Shown: positions 1 through 9,268 of the stretch, piece after piece | Layout: every line of letters begins with the position of its first letter | Position numbering within the stretch: position 1 is the first letter of the stretch | NCBI RefSeq assembly: GCF_009938225.1 | Contig: NZ_AP019658.1 | Location: forward strand, 1,426,001-1,490,000 | DNA from: Vibrio ponticus | GTDB lineage: Bacteria > Pseudomonadota > Gammaproteobacteria > Enterobacterales > Vibrionaceae | Length of the DNA stretch: 64,000 nucleotides | Reading direction: 5' to 3' | Program-made: the position numbers and the translations under genes | The notes under the pieces: model-generated | The model's database searches: none | What the model saw: only the letters and a program-made list of their open reading frames with translations | Told to the model about the DNA's origin: nothing

Positions 1-76
1 GTCGAACACAGCGAGAAACACAGTGATAATATGGGGTTACATCTACGGATATCTGTTGATTTCTTGCGGTTGTCAT
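1..76 (-). CDS. REP-associated tyrosine transposase (RAYT/Y1-type), N-terminal fragment cut by window edge
   Basis: Reading the minus strand from ATG at 76 gives 25 codons that run off the left edge. The peptide starts MTTARNQQISVDV and continues TPYYHCVSRCVR, the characteristic N-terminus of the Y1/HUH transposases that accompany REP-like palindromes in gammaproteobacteria. A GAGAGG ribosome-binding site lies about 8 bases upstream of the ATG. The HUH pair and catalytic Tyr would lie outside the window, so activity cannot be judged. The family assignment comes from this short motif only. Confidence 0.7.
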   Translation of the reverse strand, partial: MTTARNQQISVDVTPYYHCVSRCVR

Positions 77-241
77 AGTGAGCCTCTCGATAGAGTTAAC
101 TCACTCCAGAATAAGGCGTCGTAAAACAAGAACAACGTAAACTCTGCAAGCATCCAACATGAGTATCAGCAAACCATACTTTCGTTACGTTAGGGCGTCT
201 GTCCTTTCAATAAAGAGCTTCATTAAAGTGTGTGTCCCTGT

Positions 242-280
242 AAAGAAAAAGCGCGTTACCAACATGCAGTAACGCGCTTT
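242..280 (-). terminator. Rho-independent terminator of the MATE gene
   Basis: A perfect 12-bp stem (AAAGCGCGTTAC at 248-259, GTAACGCGCTTT at 269-280) closes a 9-base loop. On the minus strand it is followed by a U-rich stretch, and it lies 29 bases past the stop of the MATE exporter. Confidence 0.8.
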
Positions 281-308
281 GCTTCTATAGAATTAATTAG
301 GTTTGAGA

Positions 309-1700
309 TTAACTCACCGCTACGCCAACTGTCGGCATTGTATCGCGGCGCTTAATCACAAAGCGCAGGCGCAGCAGCATTAGAATTGCGGCAACCGTTA
401 AGCCAGTCAGAATGCCGACCCAAAAGCCCTTCTCGCCCATTGCTGGCACAACGTAGTCTGTTAAGCCGAGCACCACACCCATTGGCAGTGCCAAGCCCCA
501 GTATGAGGCAATCGCCAAAAACATCGGGATCTTAGTGTCTTTGTAACCACGTAGCGCGCCATTAGCAGAAGTTTGCAACGCATCACTGAATTGATACATC
601 GCAGTAAACACCAGCAGAGTCGCTGCCGTCGCACTGATGGCAGGATCGGTAGTGTACAGACGAATAATCCACTCAGGGAACAGCAAAAATACCGCAACAG
701 AAATCAGTGACACTAGAGCGGCAACCAAAATACCGATTTTACTGCGCTCTACTGCGCTTAACTCATCACGCTCACCCAGAGAGTGTCCCACGCGGATCGT
801 AATACCAAACGAGATACTCATCGGAATCACGTAAGTTAAGCTCGAGATGTTCAGCGCGATCTGCGCCGCCGCCACGTTCTCGGCGCCAATGCGACCAATC
901 AGCAGTGCGATAACGGCAAAGATACTGCCACAAACAGCGATATTCATACCAATCGGTAAGCCTAACTTGAGCAGATTAAACATCTCTTTGATGCGAGGTT
1001 TAGCATCAGAAAATGAAATGATTTTTTTGTAGTGATGGTGCCCACGAATATACGAGTAAAGCAAGCCAGACATGACCCAATAGACCAAACTGGTTGCCCA
1101 GCCACAACCCACAGCACCCAATTCAGGGAAACCAAGCTTACCGTAGATCAGCACATAGTTAACTGGGATGTTAAGTAGCAAACCAATCACCGAAATAACC
1201 ATTGGCACTTTGGTATTGTTCATCCCTTCGCAGAAGCCGTTTAAGGTATAGAACAAAGCAATACCCGGCACACCAAACGCTAAGGCGAACGCATAGTCAC
1301 TGGCAATAGGGATGATCTCGGAGGCAACGCCAATCCATTCCAAAATAGGTTTCGCACTGACCAAATAACCAATCAGTAACACGCTAGAAAACAGCGCTAG
1401 CCAAACCATCTGGAAAAACTCAACTGAGATACTAGAAAAGTCACGCGCACCACGATGGTAAGCAACCACCGGTGTTAACGCCATGATCACGCCGCGCAGC
1501 AATAGCAAAACAGGGATCCAAAGGCTACCGCCAAGTGCTATCGCAGCAAGATCCGCAGGGCTAACTTGACCCGCCATAGTGGTGTCAACAAAACCCATCG
1601 CTTGCGTAGCGATTTGCGTCAAAATGATAGGAATCGACAGATGCATCAAAGCACCCGATTCACGAGTAAAACGAGAAAAAGGACTAAGTGTCGTTTGCAT
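309..1700 (-). CDS. MATE family multidrug efflux transporter (NorM-like)
   Basis: 463 residues, the usual length for a 12-helix MATE antiporter of the inner membrane, which exports cationic drugs in exchange for Na+ or H+. The N-terminal half has the family signature around residues 28-50 (QIATQAMGFVDTTMAGQVS), and two homologous six-helix halves are evident, the second starting near residue 240. It resembles Vibrio NorM/VmrA proteins but is clearly a different paralogue from classical NorM at its N-terminus, so no symbol is given. It is transcribed alone, divergent from the methyltransferase, with a strong terminator just downstream. Substrate unknown. Confidence 0.9.
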   Translation of the reverse strand: MQTTLSPFSRFTRESGALMHLSIPIILTQIATQAMGFVDTTMAGQVSPADLAAIALGGSLWIPVLLLLRGVIMALTPVVAYHRGARDFSSISVEFFQMVWLALFSSVLLIGYLVSAKPILEWIGVASEIIPIASDYAFALAFGVPGIALFYTLNGFCEGMNNTKVPMVISVIGLLLNIPVNYVLIYGKLGFPELGAVGCGWATSLVYWVMSGLLYSYIRGHHHYKKIISFSDAKPRIKEMFNLLKLGLPIGMNIAVCGSIFAVIALLIGRIGAENVAAAQIALNISSLTYVIPMSISFGITIRVGHSLGERDELSAVERSKIGILVAALVSLISVAVFLLFPEWIIRLYTTDPAISATAATLLVFTAMYQFSDALQTSANGALRGYKDTKIPMFLAIASYWGLALPMGVVLGLTDYVVPAMGEKGFWVGILTGLTVAAILMLLRLRFVIKRRDTMPTVGVAVS

Positions 1701-1971
1701 GGAATTTCACAAACACCAATATAAATGCACCAGTGATGGCAGGATAGCGAGTGTGCATTTTAGGGTGTGCCCGTTGGGCGGCGATAATATAAACAGCTAT
1801 CCAAAAACGGTCAAGCGTCACGTTTCACGATAAAAGCAACTCATTTCACGACGGTCAAACGATTGCCTAAGTACGGCTATATTGACAACAACAAATAGTT
1901 ATTTTTTTGCTTCGTAATTAAGCAATGTTGATATAGGATGCGCAGCCCAATTATTTACGAGCATAACAACT

Positions 1972-2727
1972 GTGGGAATCATTCCTTCAAACGCCCTCTA
2001 TACCGACCTTTCTGGTTACTACGATTTAATGTGTGCCGATATTGATTACAAAGCGCAAAGTCACTTCGTAAGCCGCCTACACCAAATTTTTGGTAATGAA
2101 GGAAAAAGACACTTGGATCTAGCTTGTGGCACGGGTCCGCATATTCGTCACTTGATTGATGCCGGCTATCAAAGCAGCGGTCTGGACCTAAACCAACCGA
2201 TGCTTGATATTGCTAAGCAGCGTTGTCCAGAAGCGGAATTCATCCTCAACAATATGTGTGACTTTACCGTTGAGCAACCATTGGACCTGATCACCTGTTT
2301 TCTTTACTCAATCCATTACAGCGATGGGATTGAAAACCTGAAAAAATGCATCGCCGCTGCCCATGCAGCACTAGCACCAGGTGGTATGTTCTGCTTTAAC
2401 TCGGTCAACCGCAACAAAATTGATAACCGCTCTTTCGTTCGCCATAGCGCGCAACACGAAGGCAGTGAATTTACTTTTAGCTCAGGTTGGCGATACAGCG
2501 GTGAGGGTGAACAACAGTTCCTGACACTGAGTATCGAAAAGCACTCTGAAGATGAAAAACAGCTTTGGAATGATGAGCACCCAATGGTTGCGGTTAACTA
2601 TGACGAACTAAGCGCATTACTTGAACCGTACTTTGAAGTGCATATCTTTGAGCATGATTACGAAAAAATCCTGCCTTGGAATGGTCAGTCAGGCAACGCA
2701 TTCTTTGCTTGTGTAAAGCGCGACTAA
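1972..2727 (+). CDS. Class I SAM-dependent methyltransferase
   Basis: 251 residues starting at GTG. The SAM-binding motif I is plain (HLDLACGTGPHIRHL, near residues 46-60), followed by the acidic end of beta-2 (GLDLN) and a motif IV-like stretch (LDLITCFLYSIHY). This is a Rossmann-fold small-molecule type methyltransferase. The start is uncertain: the ribosome-binding site is weak, and an in-frame ATG at 2029 lies inside conserved-looking sequence, so GTG is preferred. It stands alone between the divergent MATE gene and the convergent EF-G paralogue. Substrate not inferable. Confidence 0.85.
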   Translation: MGIIPSNALYTDLSGYYDLMCADIDYKAQSHFVSRLHQIFGNEGKRHLDLACGTGPHIRHLIDAGYQSSGLDLNQPMLDIAKQRCPEAEFILNNMCDFTVEQPLDLITCFLYSIHYSDGIENLKKCIAAAHAALAPGGMFCFNSVNRNKIDNRSFVRHSAQHEGSEFTFSSGWRYSGEGEQQFLTLSIEKHSEDEKQLWNDEHPMVAVNYDELSALLEPYFEVHIFEHDYEKILPWNGQSGNAFFACVKRD

Positions 2728-2756
2728 TACCGACAACGTCGACAAAAGAAGCTTAT

Positions 2757-2790
2757 AAAAACGCCCTCTATCAAAAACGAGGGCGTTTAC
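2757..2790. terminator. Bidirectional terminator between convergent genes
   Basis: Stem ACGCCCTC (2761-2768) pairs with GAGGGCGT (2779-2786) around a 10-base loop. It is flanked by AAAA on the left and TTTA on the right, and so suits both the methyltransferase and the EF-G paralogue. Confidence 0.8.
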
Positions 2791-2811
2791 TTTACCTGAC
2801 GCTGCGACCGA

Positions 2812-4836
2812 TTAATTCGTTTGAGCAGCCTTATCACACACCCGTTTTTGCACTAATGGCGGCGCGGGCTCATAGTGACTAAGCGACATATTAAAACTGC
2901 CTTCCCCACCCGTAATCGAACGTAAACGTTGCGAATAACCTTGCACCTCATTTAACGGCGATTTCGCCCGCAGCAACGTAAAATGACCATCGATAGGCTC
3001 AGTACCTTCAATCAAGCCGCGATTACCCGAGAGATCCCCAGAAACATCGCCGACATTCACCGTCGGCACGCGCAGCTCCATTTGTACGATCGGCTCCAGT
3101 ACAATTGGGTCGGCATTGTTGATCGCATCTAGAAACGCTTTTTTACCCGCAATCACAAAAGCGATCTCTTTCGAGTCCACCGAATGATATTTACCGTCAT
3201 AGACAGTCACTTCGATATCTTTGATTGGATTACCAGAAATCGCGCCCTCTTCAAGCGCTTGGACAATGCCCTTTTCCACCGCAGGGATCAGCGAAGTTGG
3301 AATCGAGCCACCCACAACCTTATTAACAAATTGGAAGCCAGCGCCGCGTTCTAGCGGTCGAACCCGCAGCTGCACCTCACCAAACTGCCCCGCTCCACCA
3401 CTCTGTTTCTTATGGCGATAATGCCCTTCAGCAGGTTTGGTCACGGTTTCAAAGTACTCGACACTCGGTTCACTGGTTTCGACTTCAAGCTTATAAACGC
3501 TTGCCATCTTTTCTAAGGCGATTTTAAGGTGGAACTCACCTTGCCCACTTAAAATGGTTTCATTCGTTCGAGCACGATGTTCCACGCGTAGAGATGGATC
3601 TTCGCTGACTATCTTATGCAGTACATCACCCAGTTTTTGCTCATCCCCCCGTTTCACCGGTTTAAGACAGATTGAATACATTGAATTGGGGAAGTTTAAG
3701 GTCTTCAGCGTCACGCCATCTTCGTCATGAGAATCATGCACGATAGAGTCAAACTGCAACTCATCCACTTTAGCCAGCACACAGAAATCCCCTGCTAATG
3801 CTTTCGTGATCTCGCTACGCACCTTACCTTGAAGTTGATACAGATGCCCTACCTTAAACGCTTTATTACTCTCACCGATATAGAGTTGACTGCCAACATG
3901 GATTTCACCTTGATAGACGCGCAAGTAAGCCAGTTTGCCCATATAAGGATCCACACTCACTTTGTACACATGCGCCACGCTATGCTCTAACGTTTCACAG
4001 TTAACCTTAATCATCTTACCGTTTTTCTCCAACTGAGGTGGGTTACCTTCGTTTGGCATCGGCATAATTTCAGTTAAGGTTTTTAGTAGAAGATCCACGC
4101 CTGCACCAGTTTGCGCAGACACGAAGCAGATTGGCACGACATGCCCAGTTCTGAGCGCTTCTTCAAATGGATCATGCAGCTGTTCAGGCGTAAGTTCAGA
4201 GCCCTGTTCTAGATAAAGCTCCATCAACTCTTCATCCACCTCAATCACTTGGTCGATTAACGTCTCATGCGCCGCTTCCACCGTTGATATCAAAGTCTCT
4301 GTCGCCACTTCCGGCTCAAAGAAACAGTCGACAACTGAGTGACCATCCGCTGAGGGCAAGTTGATTGGCAGGCAGTTGTCACCAAAGTGCGCAACAATAC
4401 TTTCCATCAGAGCTTCGAGCTGATCACCATGATTGTCCAACTTGTTGACAATAATCATCCGACACATTTGTCGCTCTTGAGCAAACTCAAATATCCGCTC
4501 AGAGGTTTGGTTGATAGGGGCTTGCGGATCGATGATTAGTGCGGCGGTTTCCACTGCGGGGAATACGCTGAGGGTGCGTCCAAGTAATTCGTTTTGTCCG
4601 GGAGTATCGATGATATTAAGGCGGTGCTGATTCCAACTCAGCGCGACAGGGGTGGCTTCAATACTGTGTTGATACTGAATCGATTGGTCGTCAAAATCGG
4701 TAACCGTGTCCCCTTTTTCGACACAACCTAAATGGGTCGTGGAGTCACAGGTAAACAACAATTTTTCAATCAACGTCGTTTTACCCGTCCCCGTTTGACC
4801 AACAAAGGCGATGTTGCGGATCTTATTGATAGGCAT
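2812..4836 (-). CDS. fusA2: Elongation factor G-like GTPase (EF-G paralogue, FusA2 type)
   Basis: 674 residues with the five-domain EF-G layout: GTPase domain (about 1-270), domain II, domain III (VSEDPSLRVEHR), domain IV (GSIPTSLIPAVEKGI) and a C-terminal domain V. It is not the housekeeping translocase. The P-loop reads GQTGTGKT instead of AHIDAGKT, the switch I RGITI signature is absent, and switch II reads DTPGQNE where canonical EF-G has DTPGHVD, so the catalytic His is Gln. An upstream in-frame TTG at 4851 is rejected: ATG at 4836 follows a strong AAGGAGG. Role probably ribosome-associated but not translocation; inferred. No str-operon neighbours. Confidence 0.88.
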   Translation of the reverse strand: MPINKIRNIAFVGQTGTGKTTLIEKLLFTCDSTTHLGCVEKGDTVTDFDDQSIQYQHSIEATPVALSWNQHRLNIIDTPGQNELLGRTLSVFPAVETAALIIDPQAPINQTSERIFEFAQERQMCRMIIVNKLDNHGDQLEALMESIVAHFGDNCLPINLPSADGHSVVDCFFEPEVATETLISTVEAAHETLIDQVIEVDEELMELYLEQGSELTPEQLHDPFEEALRTGHVVPICFVSAQTGAGVDLLLKTLTEIMPMPNEGNPPQLEKNGKMIKVNCETLEHSVAHVYKVSVDPYMGKLAYLRVYQGEIHVGSQLYIGESNKAFKVGHLYQLQGKVRSEITKALAGDFCVLAKVDELQFDSIVHDSHDEDGVTLKTLNFPNSMYSICLKPVKRGDEQKLGDVLHKIVSEDPSLRVEHRARTNETILSGQGEFHLKIALEKMASVYKLEVETSEPSVEYFETVTKPAEGHYRHKKQSGGAGQFGEVQLRVRPLERGAGFQFVNKVVGGSIPTSLIPAVEKGIVQALEEGAISGNPIKDIEVTVYDGKYHSVDSKEIAFVIAGKKAFLDAINNADPIVLEPIVQMELRVPTVNVGDVSGDLSGNRGLIEGTEPIDGHFTLLRAKSPLNEVQGYSQRLRSITGGEGSFNMSLSHYEPAPPLVQKRVCDKAAQTN

Positions 4837-5144
4837 AAAGCCTCCTTGCAAATGACACGTTGAACACGACTCACGCGGCTAAGCGGGTCGATTACAAAGC
4901 AAACTTGATACAAGCTCAATCGCCATCAAGTCAGCTACGATAAAGTTACAAACGGCATTAAATCGGCGGGATTACCGCCTGCTCGTCTGCCATGTCATTT
5001 TTCGGATCACTCCATGCATTTCACCACCACTCACACAGATTAATGGCTAGTCACTCTAGGATGGCTCAATATCCTTATAATTAATGTGACTAATTTCATT
5101 ATATCCGCTAGAAATCACTTTGCAGGATTGAGAATTGATGAATG
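4837..5144. other. Intergenic, no gene seen
   Basis: About 300 bases between the EF-G paralogue and the RND terminator. Both flanking genes read leftward, so the EF-G promoter should lie at the left side of this stretch. I see no convincing ORF, RNA gene or strong symmetric element. A short AATCGGCGGGATTACCGCC hairpin near 4957 is the only local symmetry. Confidence 0.4.
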
Positions 5145-5180
5145 GCATAAAAAAGCCCGCCGAAATGGCGGGCTGGTCAA
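5145..5180 (-). terminator. Terminator of the RND operon; identical 36-bp copy at 11303-11338
   Basis: GCCCGCC and GGCGGGC form a GC-rich stem around GAAAT. On the minus strand the stem is followed by a T6 run, a textbook terminator directly after the RND stop. The whole 36-base sequence recurs, identical and in the same orientation, just after the sensor kinase at the other end of the efflux block. Confidence 0.85.
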
Positions 5181-5185
5181 CACTA

Positions 5186-8100
5186 TCAATCGAGATTGGT
5201 TTTAGCAAAACACAGGGCATAGAGCGCAGGAATAACCAGTAACACAACAGGCAATGAGAATAGCAAACCATAACCAAGTGTTAATGACATTGGTCCCATA
5301 AATACATCAGTTCCTCCTAAACCATAAGCCAAAGGCAATAAACCCACTACGGTGGTGATTGATGTCATCACAATTGGACGGAGTCGACTCACAGCCGCTT
5401 CGGTTATCGCAACATGAATATGCGCGCCCATACTTCTCAACTCGTTAATTCGATTAATTAATACTAACGAATTGTTGACGACCACCCCAGTCATACCAAG
5501 GACACCGATCAAACCAAATAAAGACAAAGGCTGCATGTGAATCACTAAAGCCATCAATGAAGCCATAACAGCAAACGGAATCACCACCATCACAAGTAGC
5601 GGCTGCACTAGCGAGTTGAACATCACCGCTAAAACAAAATAGATGGCAATCATCGCGGCTGGAAACACCACCATAAAACCGCTCATCGTCTCATTAGTAC
5701 TTTCTGCTTCACCACCCACATCAATAGTGACAGAAGAGGAATAGTGTCCAACTAAATCGCGAAGCAACTCATTAGAAAGCGCGACAGGGCTGATACTGTC
5801 ATCTGATAGAGAAGCCGAAACGGTCACCTCTCGTTCGCCATTGTAGTGCTTAATCAAGCGTGGAATTTCTATCTGTTCGATTGTCGCAACTCGGCTTAAT
5901 GGTACCTGTTGACCATCAGCTGTGTATATTTTGGTACTGCTGAGTCTATCGATATCACGATACTGCTCGTCTAAAACCACACGAATATCAACTTCTTGAT
6001 CACCCAACCACGTTGATGTCACGCTGGTACCATCAAAACTGGTGCGCAAGGCATCGGATAAATCAGCAACTGTAAGATTGTATTTTGCTAACCAATGATA
6101 TTGCGGAACAACATTCAACTGCGGATCTTTCAGAGATTCACTGTGATTAACGTTAATCACTCCTGGATAATCATCTAGCCACGACATTACTGATTCAACC
6201 GCGTGGTCGCGCTCAGCTTCAGTACCACCGAGCACTCTAATTTCAACCGGCTCTCCGGGAGGTGGACCACCAGCATCAATAGAAAACTTGATGAAAATAT
6301 CTTCTGACCATTCACCTATGTTCTGGTTCAGTGATGCGATGATTTGCTCCGCAGAACGTTCGCGCTGATCGTAATTTGTTAAGGTCAAAATCCCACCAGA
6401 AACTGGAGAGCCATACTCCATCTGATAACTGACCAGTTCTGACTCAGGCAATGATGCGATTGCTTCTTCTATCTTACGGTGAGCTTCACGCACCTTATTT
6501 AGTGGTGTACCCGCTTTAACTTCGGTATACACATCAATGTATTTACCTGCTTCGGTTGGAAAAATATCCAACTTCAACTGATAGACAAATAGACCAGACA
6601 CAACACACACCGCTATCGCGATAGAAATCACCGTCTTTCTATATCTCAAACAACGCTCAAGCAGTAATGCATAGCGCTTAGATAACCATTGAAACTTATC
6701 TTCTTGCTCTTTTTTCTGCTCTAATTCTTTTGCGGTAGAGAGGTGGGCAGGCAGCGTTAGCGTACATTCAATAAACGAGAACAGCAGCGCCGCGATGACC
6801 GTCACCGGAATAACCGCCACCACTTTCCCCATCGTGCCCGGAATAAATAACATTGGGATAAAGACAAGTGCTGTCGTCACCAAACTGGCAATCAGCGGTT
6901 TAATCACTTTTAGCGTCCCTGAAACTGCAGCTTCAACGCCTTTTTTTCCAGCTTCTTTCTCTTGAAATATACTCTCTGCGATGATTACTGAGTCATCAAC
7001 AATAATACCAATGACCAGCAATAAAGCCGCTAACGTAATGCTGTCGAGATTTAAGCCAAAAATGGGCAAAATGATCATTACACCGAACACGCAAAACGGA
7101 ATGGAGACAGATACCCAAAAAGCCACTCTGCGTTGCAATATCAAGCTTAATACTAGCAATACCAGCACCAGACCAATGGCACCATTTGTTGCCACAATTG
7201 AGAACTTGTCACTCATATCTTGACCAAGATCGAGCCCAGTCGCAAAAACAAACTGATCACCAACTCGTGCCGCTTCTTGGTCGAGTAACGCTTGAATATT
7301 GGCGATAGTCGCTACGACATCAGCACTGCTTGAAATTGAGAACGTAATTGCTGGTTTACCATTCATGACTGGCATTTCCGTCGCGCGAGCGAACGTATCA
7401 ACCACTTCAGCCACATCAGAAACACGTATGACCTGCCCAGAATCAAGTGCCTTAATGACAATACTGGCAATATCCGCGCTTGACGCTACCTTGGTCATCG
7501 TGACCATTTTTTGCTCTTGGCTCCAAGACTCTACAACACCGCCCGATTGAGACAAATTATGTTGCTCTATCGCTTTGCTCACATCGGCAAACGTGACTTG
7601 ATAACGACGTGCTTTTTGCGGATCTACCTTTACCCAAAACTCACGTTCATTAAAACCAGCTAAAGTAATGGTTCCTACGCCACCCAAGCTATTGATTTTC
7701 TTTTCCAACTGATAAGCATAATTCTGCAATGAAGACTCATCAAAATTGCTGTCTGATAAACTGACGCCAAAACGGTAAACATCAAGCAGCGAGGTTTTTT
7801 CTTGAGTCACCACGGGGGGCGCATCAATGTCTTTCGGCAAATTCCCTACACGGTCGACGGCTTGTTGGATATCACGAAGTACAACTGTTGCGTCTTCACC
7901 CGGCAAATATTCCACTTCAATCAATGAACGACCTTCAGAAGATTGCGAAGCAAAATAAGCAATACCATCAACTGAACGTAATTCTTTTTCTAACGGGTTA
8001 GTGATGTTCAGTTCGATATCTTGCGCGGTCGCTCCAGGATATGAAGTTTCGATGGTGGCAGTATCCATCGTGACTTCAGGATACTCTTGCAACTTAAGCT

Positions 8101-8191
8101 GTGTTAACGACATGGCACCAGTAAATAGCACCATGACAGTGATCACTCGCGCGAGGAACTGACGATTAGCAAAGTAAGCTAAAAAACGCAT
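5186..8191 (-). CDS. RND family efflux transporter, inner-membrane permease
   Basis: 1001 residues, slightly shorter than AcrB-type pumps (about 1030-1050). It has a TM helix at residues 10-30, a large periplasmic loop, the TM4 aspartate pair (IGIIVDDSVIIAES, the proton relay) and a second homologous half ending VVLLVIPALYALCF. It is a hydrophobe/amphiphile-type (HAE) proton antiporter. Its start overlaps the stop of the adaptor gene (TAATG), so the two are translationally coupled. No outer-membrane channel gene is nearby, so TolC encoded elsewhere is the likely partner. The adjacent divergent two-component system probably controls it. Substrates unknown. Confidence 0.93.
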   Translation of the reverse strand: MRFLAYFANRQFLARVITVMVLFTGAMSLTQLKLQEYPEVTMDTATIETSYPGATAQDIELNITNPLEKELRSVDGIAYFASQSSEGRSLIEVEYLPGEDATVVLRDIQQAVDRVGNLPKDIDAPPVVTQEKTSLLDVYRFGVSLSDSNFDESSLQNYAYQLEKKINSLGGVGTITLAGFNEREFWVKVDPQKARRYQVTFADVSKAIEQHNLSQSGGVVESWSQEQKMVTMTKVASSADIASIVIKALDSGQVIRVSDVAEVVDTFARATEMPVMNGKPAITFSISSSADVVATIANIQALLDQEAARVGDQFVFATGLDLGQDMSDKFSIVATNGAIGLVLVLLVLSLILQRRVAFWVSVSIPFCVFGVMIILPIFGLNLDSITLAALLLVIGIIVDDSVIIAESIFQEKEAGKKGVEAAVSGTLKVIKPLIASLVTTALVFIPMLFIPGTMGKVVAVIPVTVIAALLFSFIECTLTLPAHLSTAKELEQKKEQEDKFQWLSKRYALLLERCLRYRKTVISIAIAVCVVSGLFVYQLKLDIFPTEAGKYIDVYTEVKAGTPLNKVREAHRKIEEAIASLPESELVSYQMEYGSPVSGGILTLTNYDQRERSAEQIIASLNQNIGEWSEDIFIKFSIDAGGPPPGEPVEIRVLGGTEAERDHAVESVMSWLDDYPGVINVNHSESLKDPQLNVVPQYHWLAKYNLTVADLSDALRTSFDGTSVTSTWLGDQEVDIRVVLDEQYRDIDRLSSTKIYTADGQQVPLSRVATIEQIEIPRLIKHYNGEREVTVSASLSDDSISPVALSNELLRDLVGHYSSSVTIDVGGEAESTNETMSGFMVVFPAAMIAIYFVLAVMFNSLVQPLLVMVVIPFAVMASLMALVIHMQPLSLFGLIGVLGMTGVVVNNSLVLINRINELRSMGAHIHVAITEAAVSRLRPIVMTSITTVVGLLPLAYGLGGTDVFMGPMSLTLGYGLLFSLPVVLLVIPALYALCFAKTNLD

Positions 8192-8988
8192 TATTTCGCC
8201 TCACTCATCTTAAGCTTATCTAAATTCAGCAATGAAGTGTCGGTGGAGACATAGACCGACATCCCCGGTTTAAACAAAGCGCCATGATTTTCAATTTCCA
8301 CTAATATTGGATAAGTCTGCGATTGGGTGTGCATTTCAACACCAATACGCTGAACTTGAGCTTCGATCTTTAGACTTGGGTTACTTTCCGACCACACAAC
8401 CACCGGTTGCTGTACTGAAAATTCATCAAGATCATATTCACTCGCCATAAAAGATAAGGTGACCTTGTCGATATTCGTGATTTCGTAAAGCAGTTCTCCT
8501 TCATTGACCCAAGCACCAATTTGCGTTGGTTTATTGGTGATGTATCCCGAGAGTTTTGCTTGCACTTGGGTATCTGCCAAATCTTGTAAACACTGCTGAT
8601 ATTCAATTTTCGCAACATCGACGGATGCTTTGGCACTTAAAAATGCCGCTCTTGCGCTATCTAGCTCCCCGACCGATAAACTATTTTTCTGACTCAATGC
8701 CTGATAACGCTGATAAGTCGCTTTACGCAAGGTCAGATCCGCCTCTGCCAGCGCCACATTGGCTTTGGCTTTATCAACACTAAACTGAAAGTCGTTGGAC
8801 TTAATCTGGGCAAGAACTTGATCTTGTTGTACCTGATCGCCCACCTCTAAGTTGGCAATTTCTACAACGCCACTGACTTGGGCGACGACACTGTGCCTAT
8901 TTAATCCCTGTACATGTCCGATAAGGTCTGTTGCTTGAGCTGTAGTGACAGTTAACAGGCTAGCGAGCGCGATAATTGTCTTATTCAT
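8191..8988 (-). CDS. RND periplasmic adaptor (membrane fusion protein)
   Basis: 265 residues from the ATG at 8988, chosen over the ATG at 9003 because GGAG lies 7 bases before it and the peptide then opens with a clean signal sequence (MNKTIIALASLLTVTTAQA). The lipoyl/barrel-sandwich halves are visible (VVAQVSGVVEIANLEVGDQV near 33-52 and QAKLSGYITNKPTQIGAWV near 150), with an alpha-hairpin between them. It is short for the family (usually 350-400 residues), with little or no membrane-proximal domain after residue 250. It links the RND pump to the outer-membrane channel and precedes the pump gene by a TAATG overlap. Confidence 0.9.
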   Translation of the reverse strand: MNKTIIALASLLTVTTAQATDLIGHVQGLNRHSVVAQVSGVVEIANLEVGDQVQQDQVLAQIKSNDFQFSVDKAKANVALAEADLTLRKATYQRYQALSQKNSLSVGELDSARAAFLSAKASVDVAKIEYQQCLQDLADTQVQAKLSGYITNKPTQIGAWVNEGELLYEITNIDKVTLSFMASEYDLDEFSVQQPVVVWSESNPSLKIEAQVQRIGVEMHTQSQTYPILVEIENHGALFKPGMSVYVSTDTSLLNLDKLKMSEAK

Positions 8989-9032
8989 TGTTGTACTCCA
9001 CATTTAGATGGCGGCATTGTGGAGACCGATTT

Positions 9033-9097
9033 GTCGAATTAAAGTCGAAGCCCGATGACAAAGTTAGCTAAGCCGATCCATTCGACATAAATTCGAC
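9033..9097. promoter_or_regulatory. Paired 11-bp-spaced half-sites, candidate response-regulator operator
   Basis: GTCGAA occurs at 9033-9038 and 9044-9049, start-to-start 11 bases. Its complement TTCGAC occurs at 9081-9086 and 9092-9097, again 11 bases apart. Two direct-repeat pairs thus face each other across about 30 bases in the promoter region between the divergent efflux operon and its regulator. OmpR/PhoB-type regulators bind direct repeats with about 11-bp period, so this is the likely binding array. The binding is inferred. Confidence 0.6.
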
Positions 9098-9149
9098 AAA
9101 AAATCATTACAATTTGTTTAGATACCTCGGTATCGAAACGACAGCGTTG

Positions 9150-9200
9150 TTATTTCAAATCAAAAGTTATTTCAAATCAAAAGTCATTTCGAATAAAAGG
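9150..9200. repeat. 17-bp tandem repeat, two exact copies plus a degenerate third
   Basis: TTATTTCAAATCAAAAG is repeated without gap at 9150-9166 and 9167-9183. A degenerate third copy follows at 9184-9200. The repeat lies about 70 bases upstream of the response regulator start, next to the paired half-sites. Confidence 0.8.
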
Positions 9201-9268
9201 CAACGCAAAGTAACAACGATGCTGAGTCAAACAAACGCTAATAGAGATGGGCGTATTAGGATCCAAAA

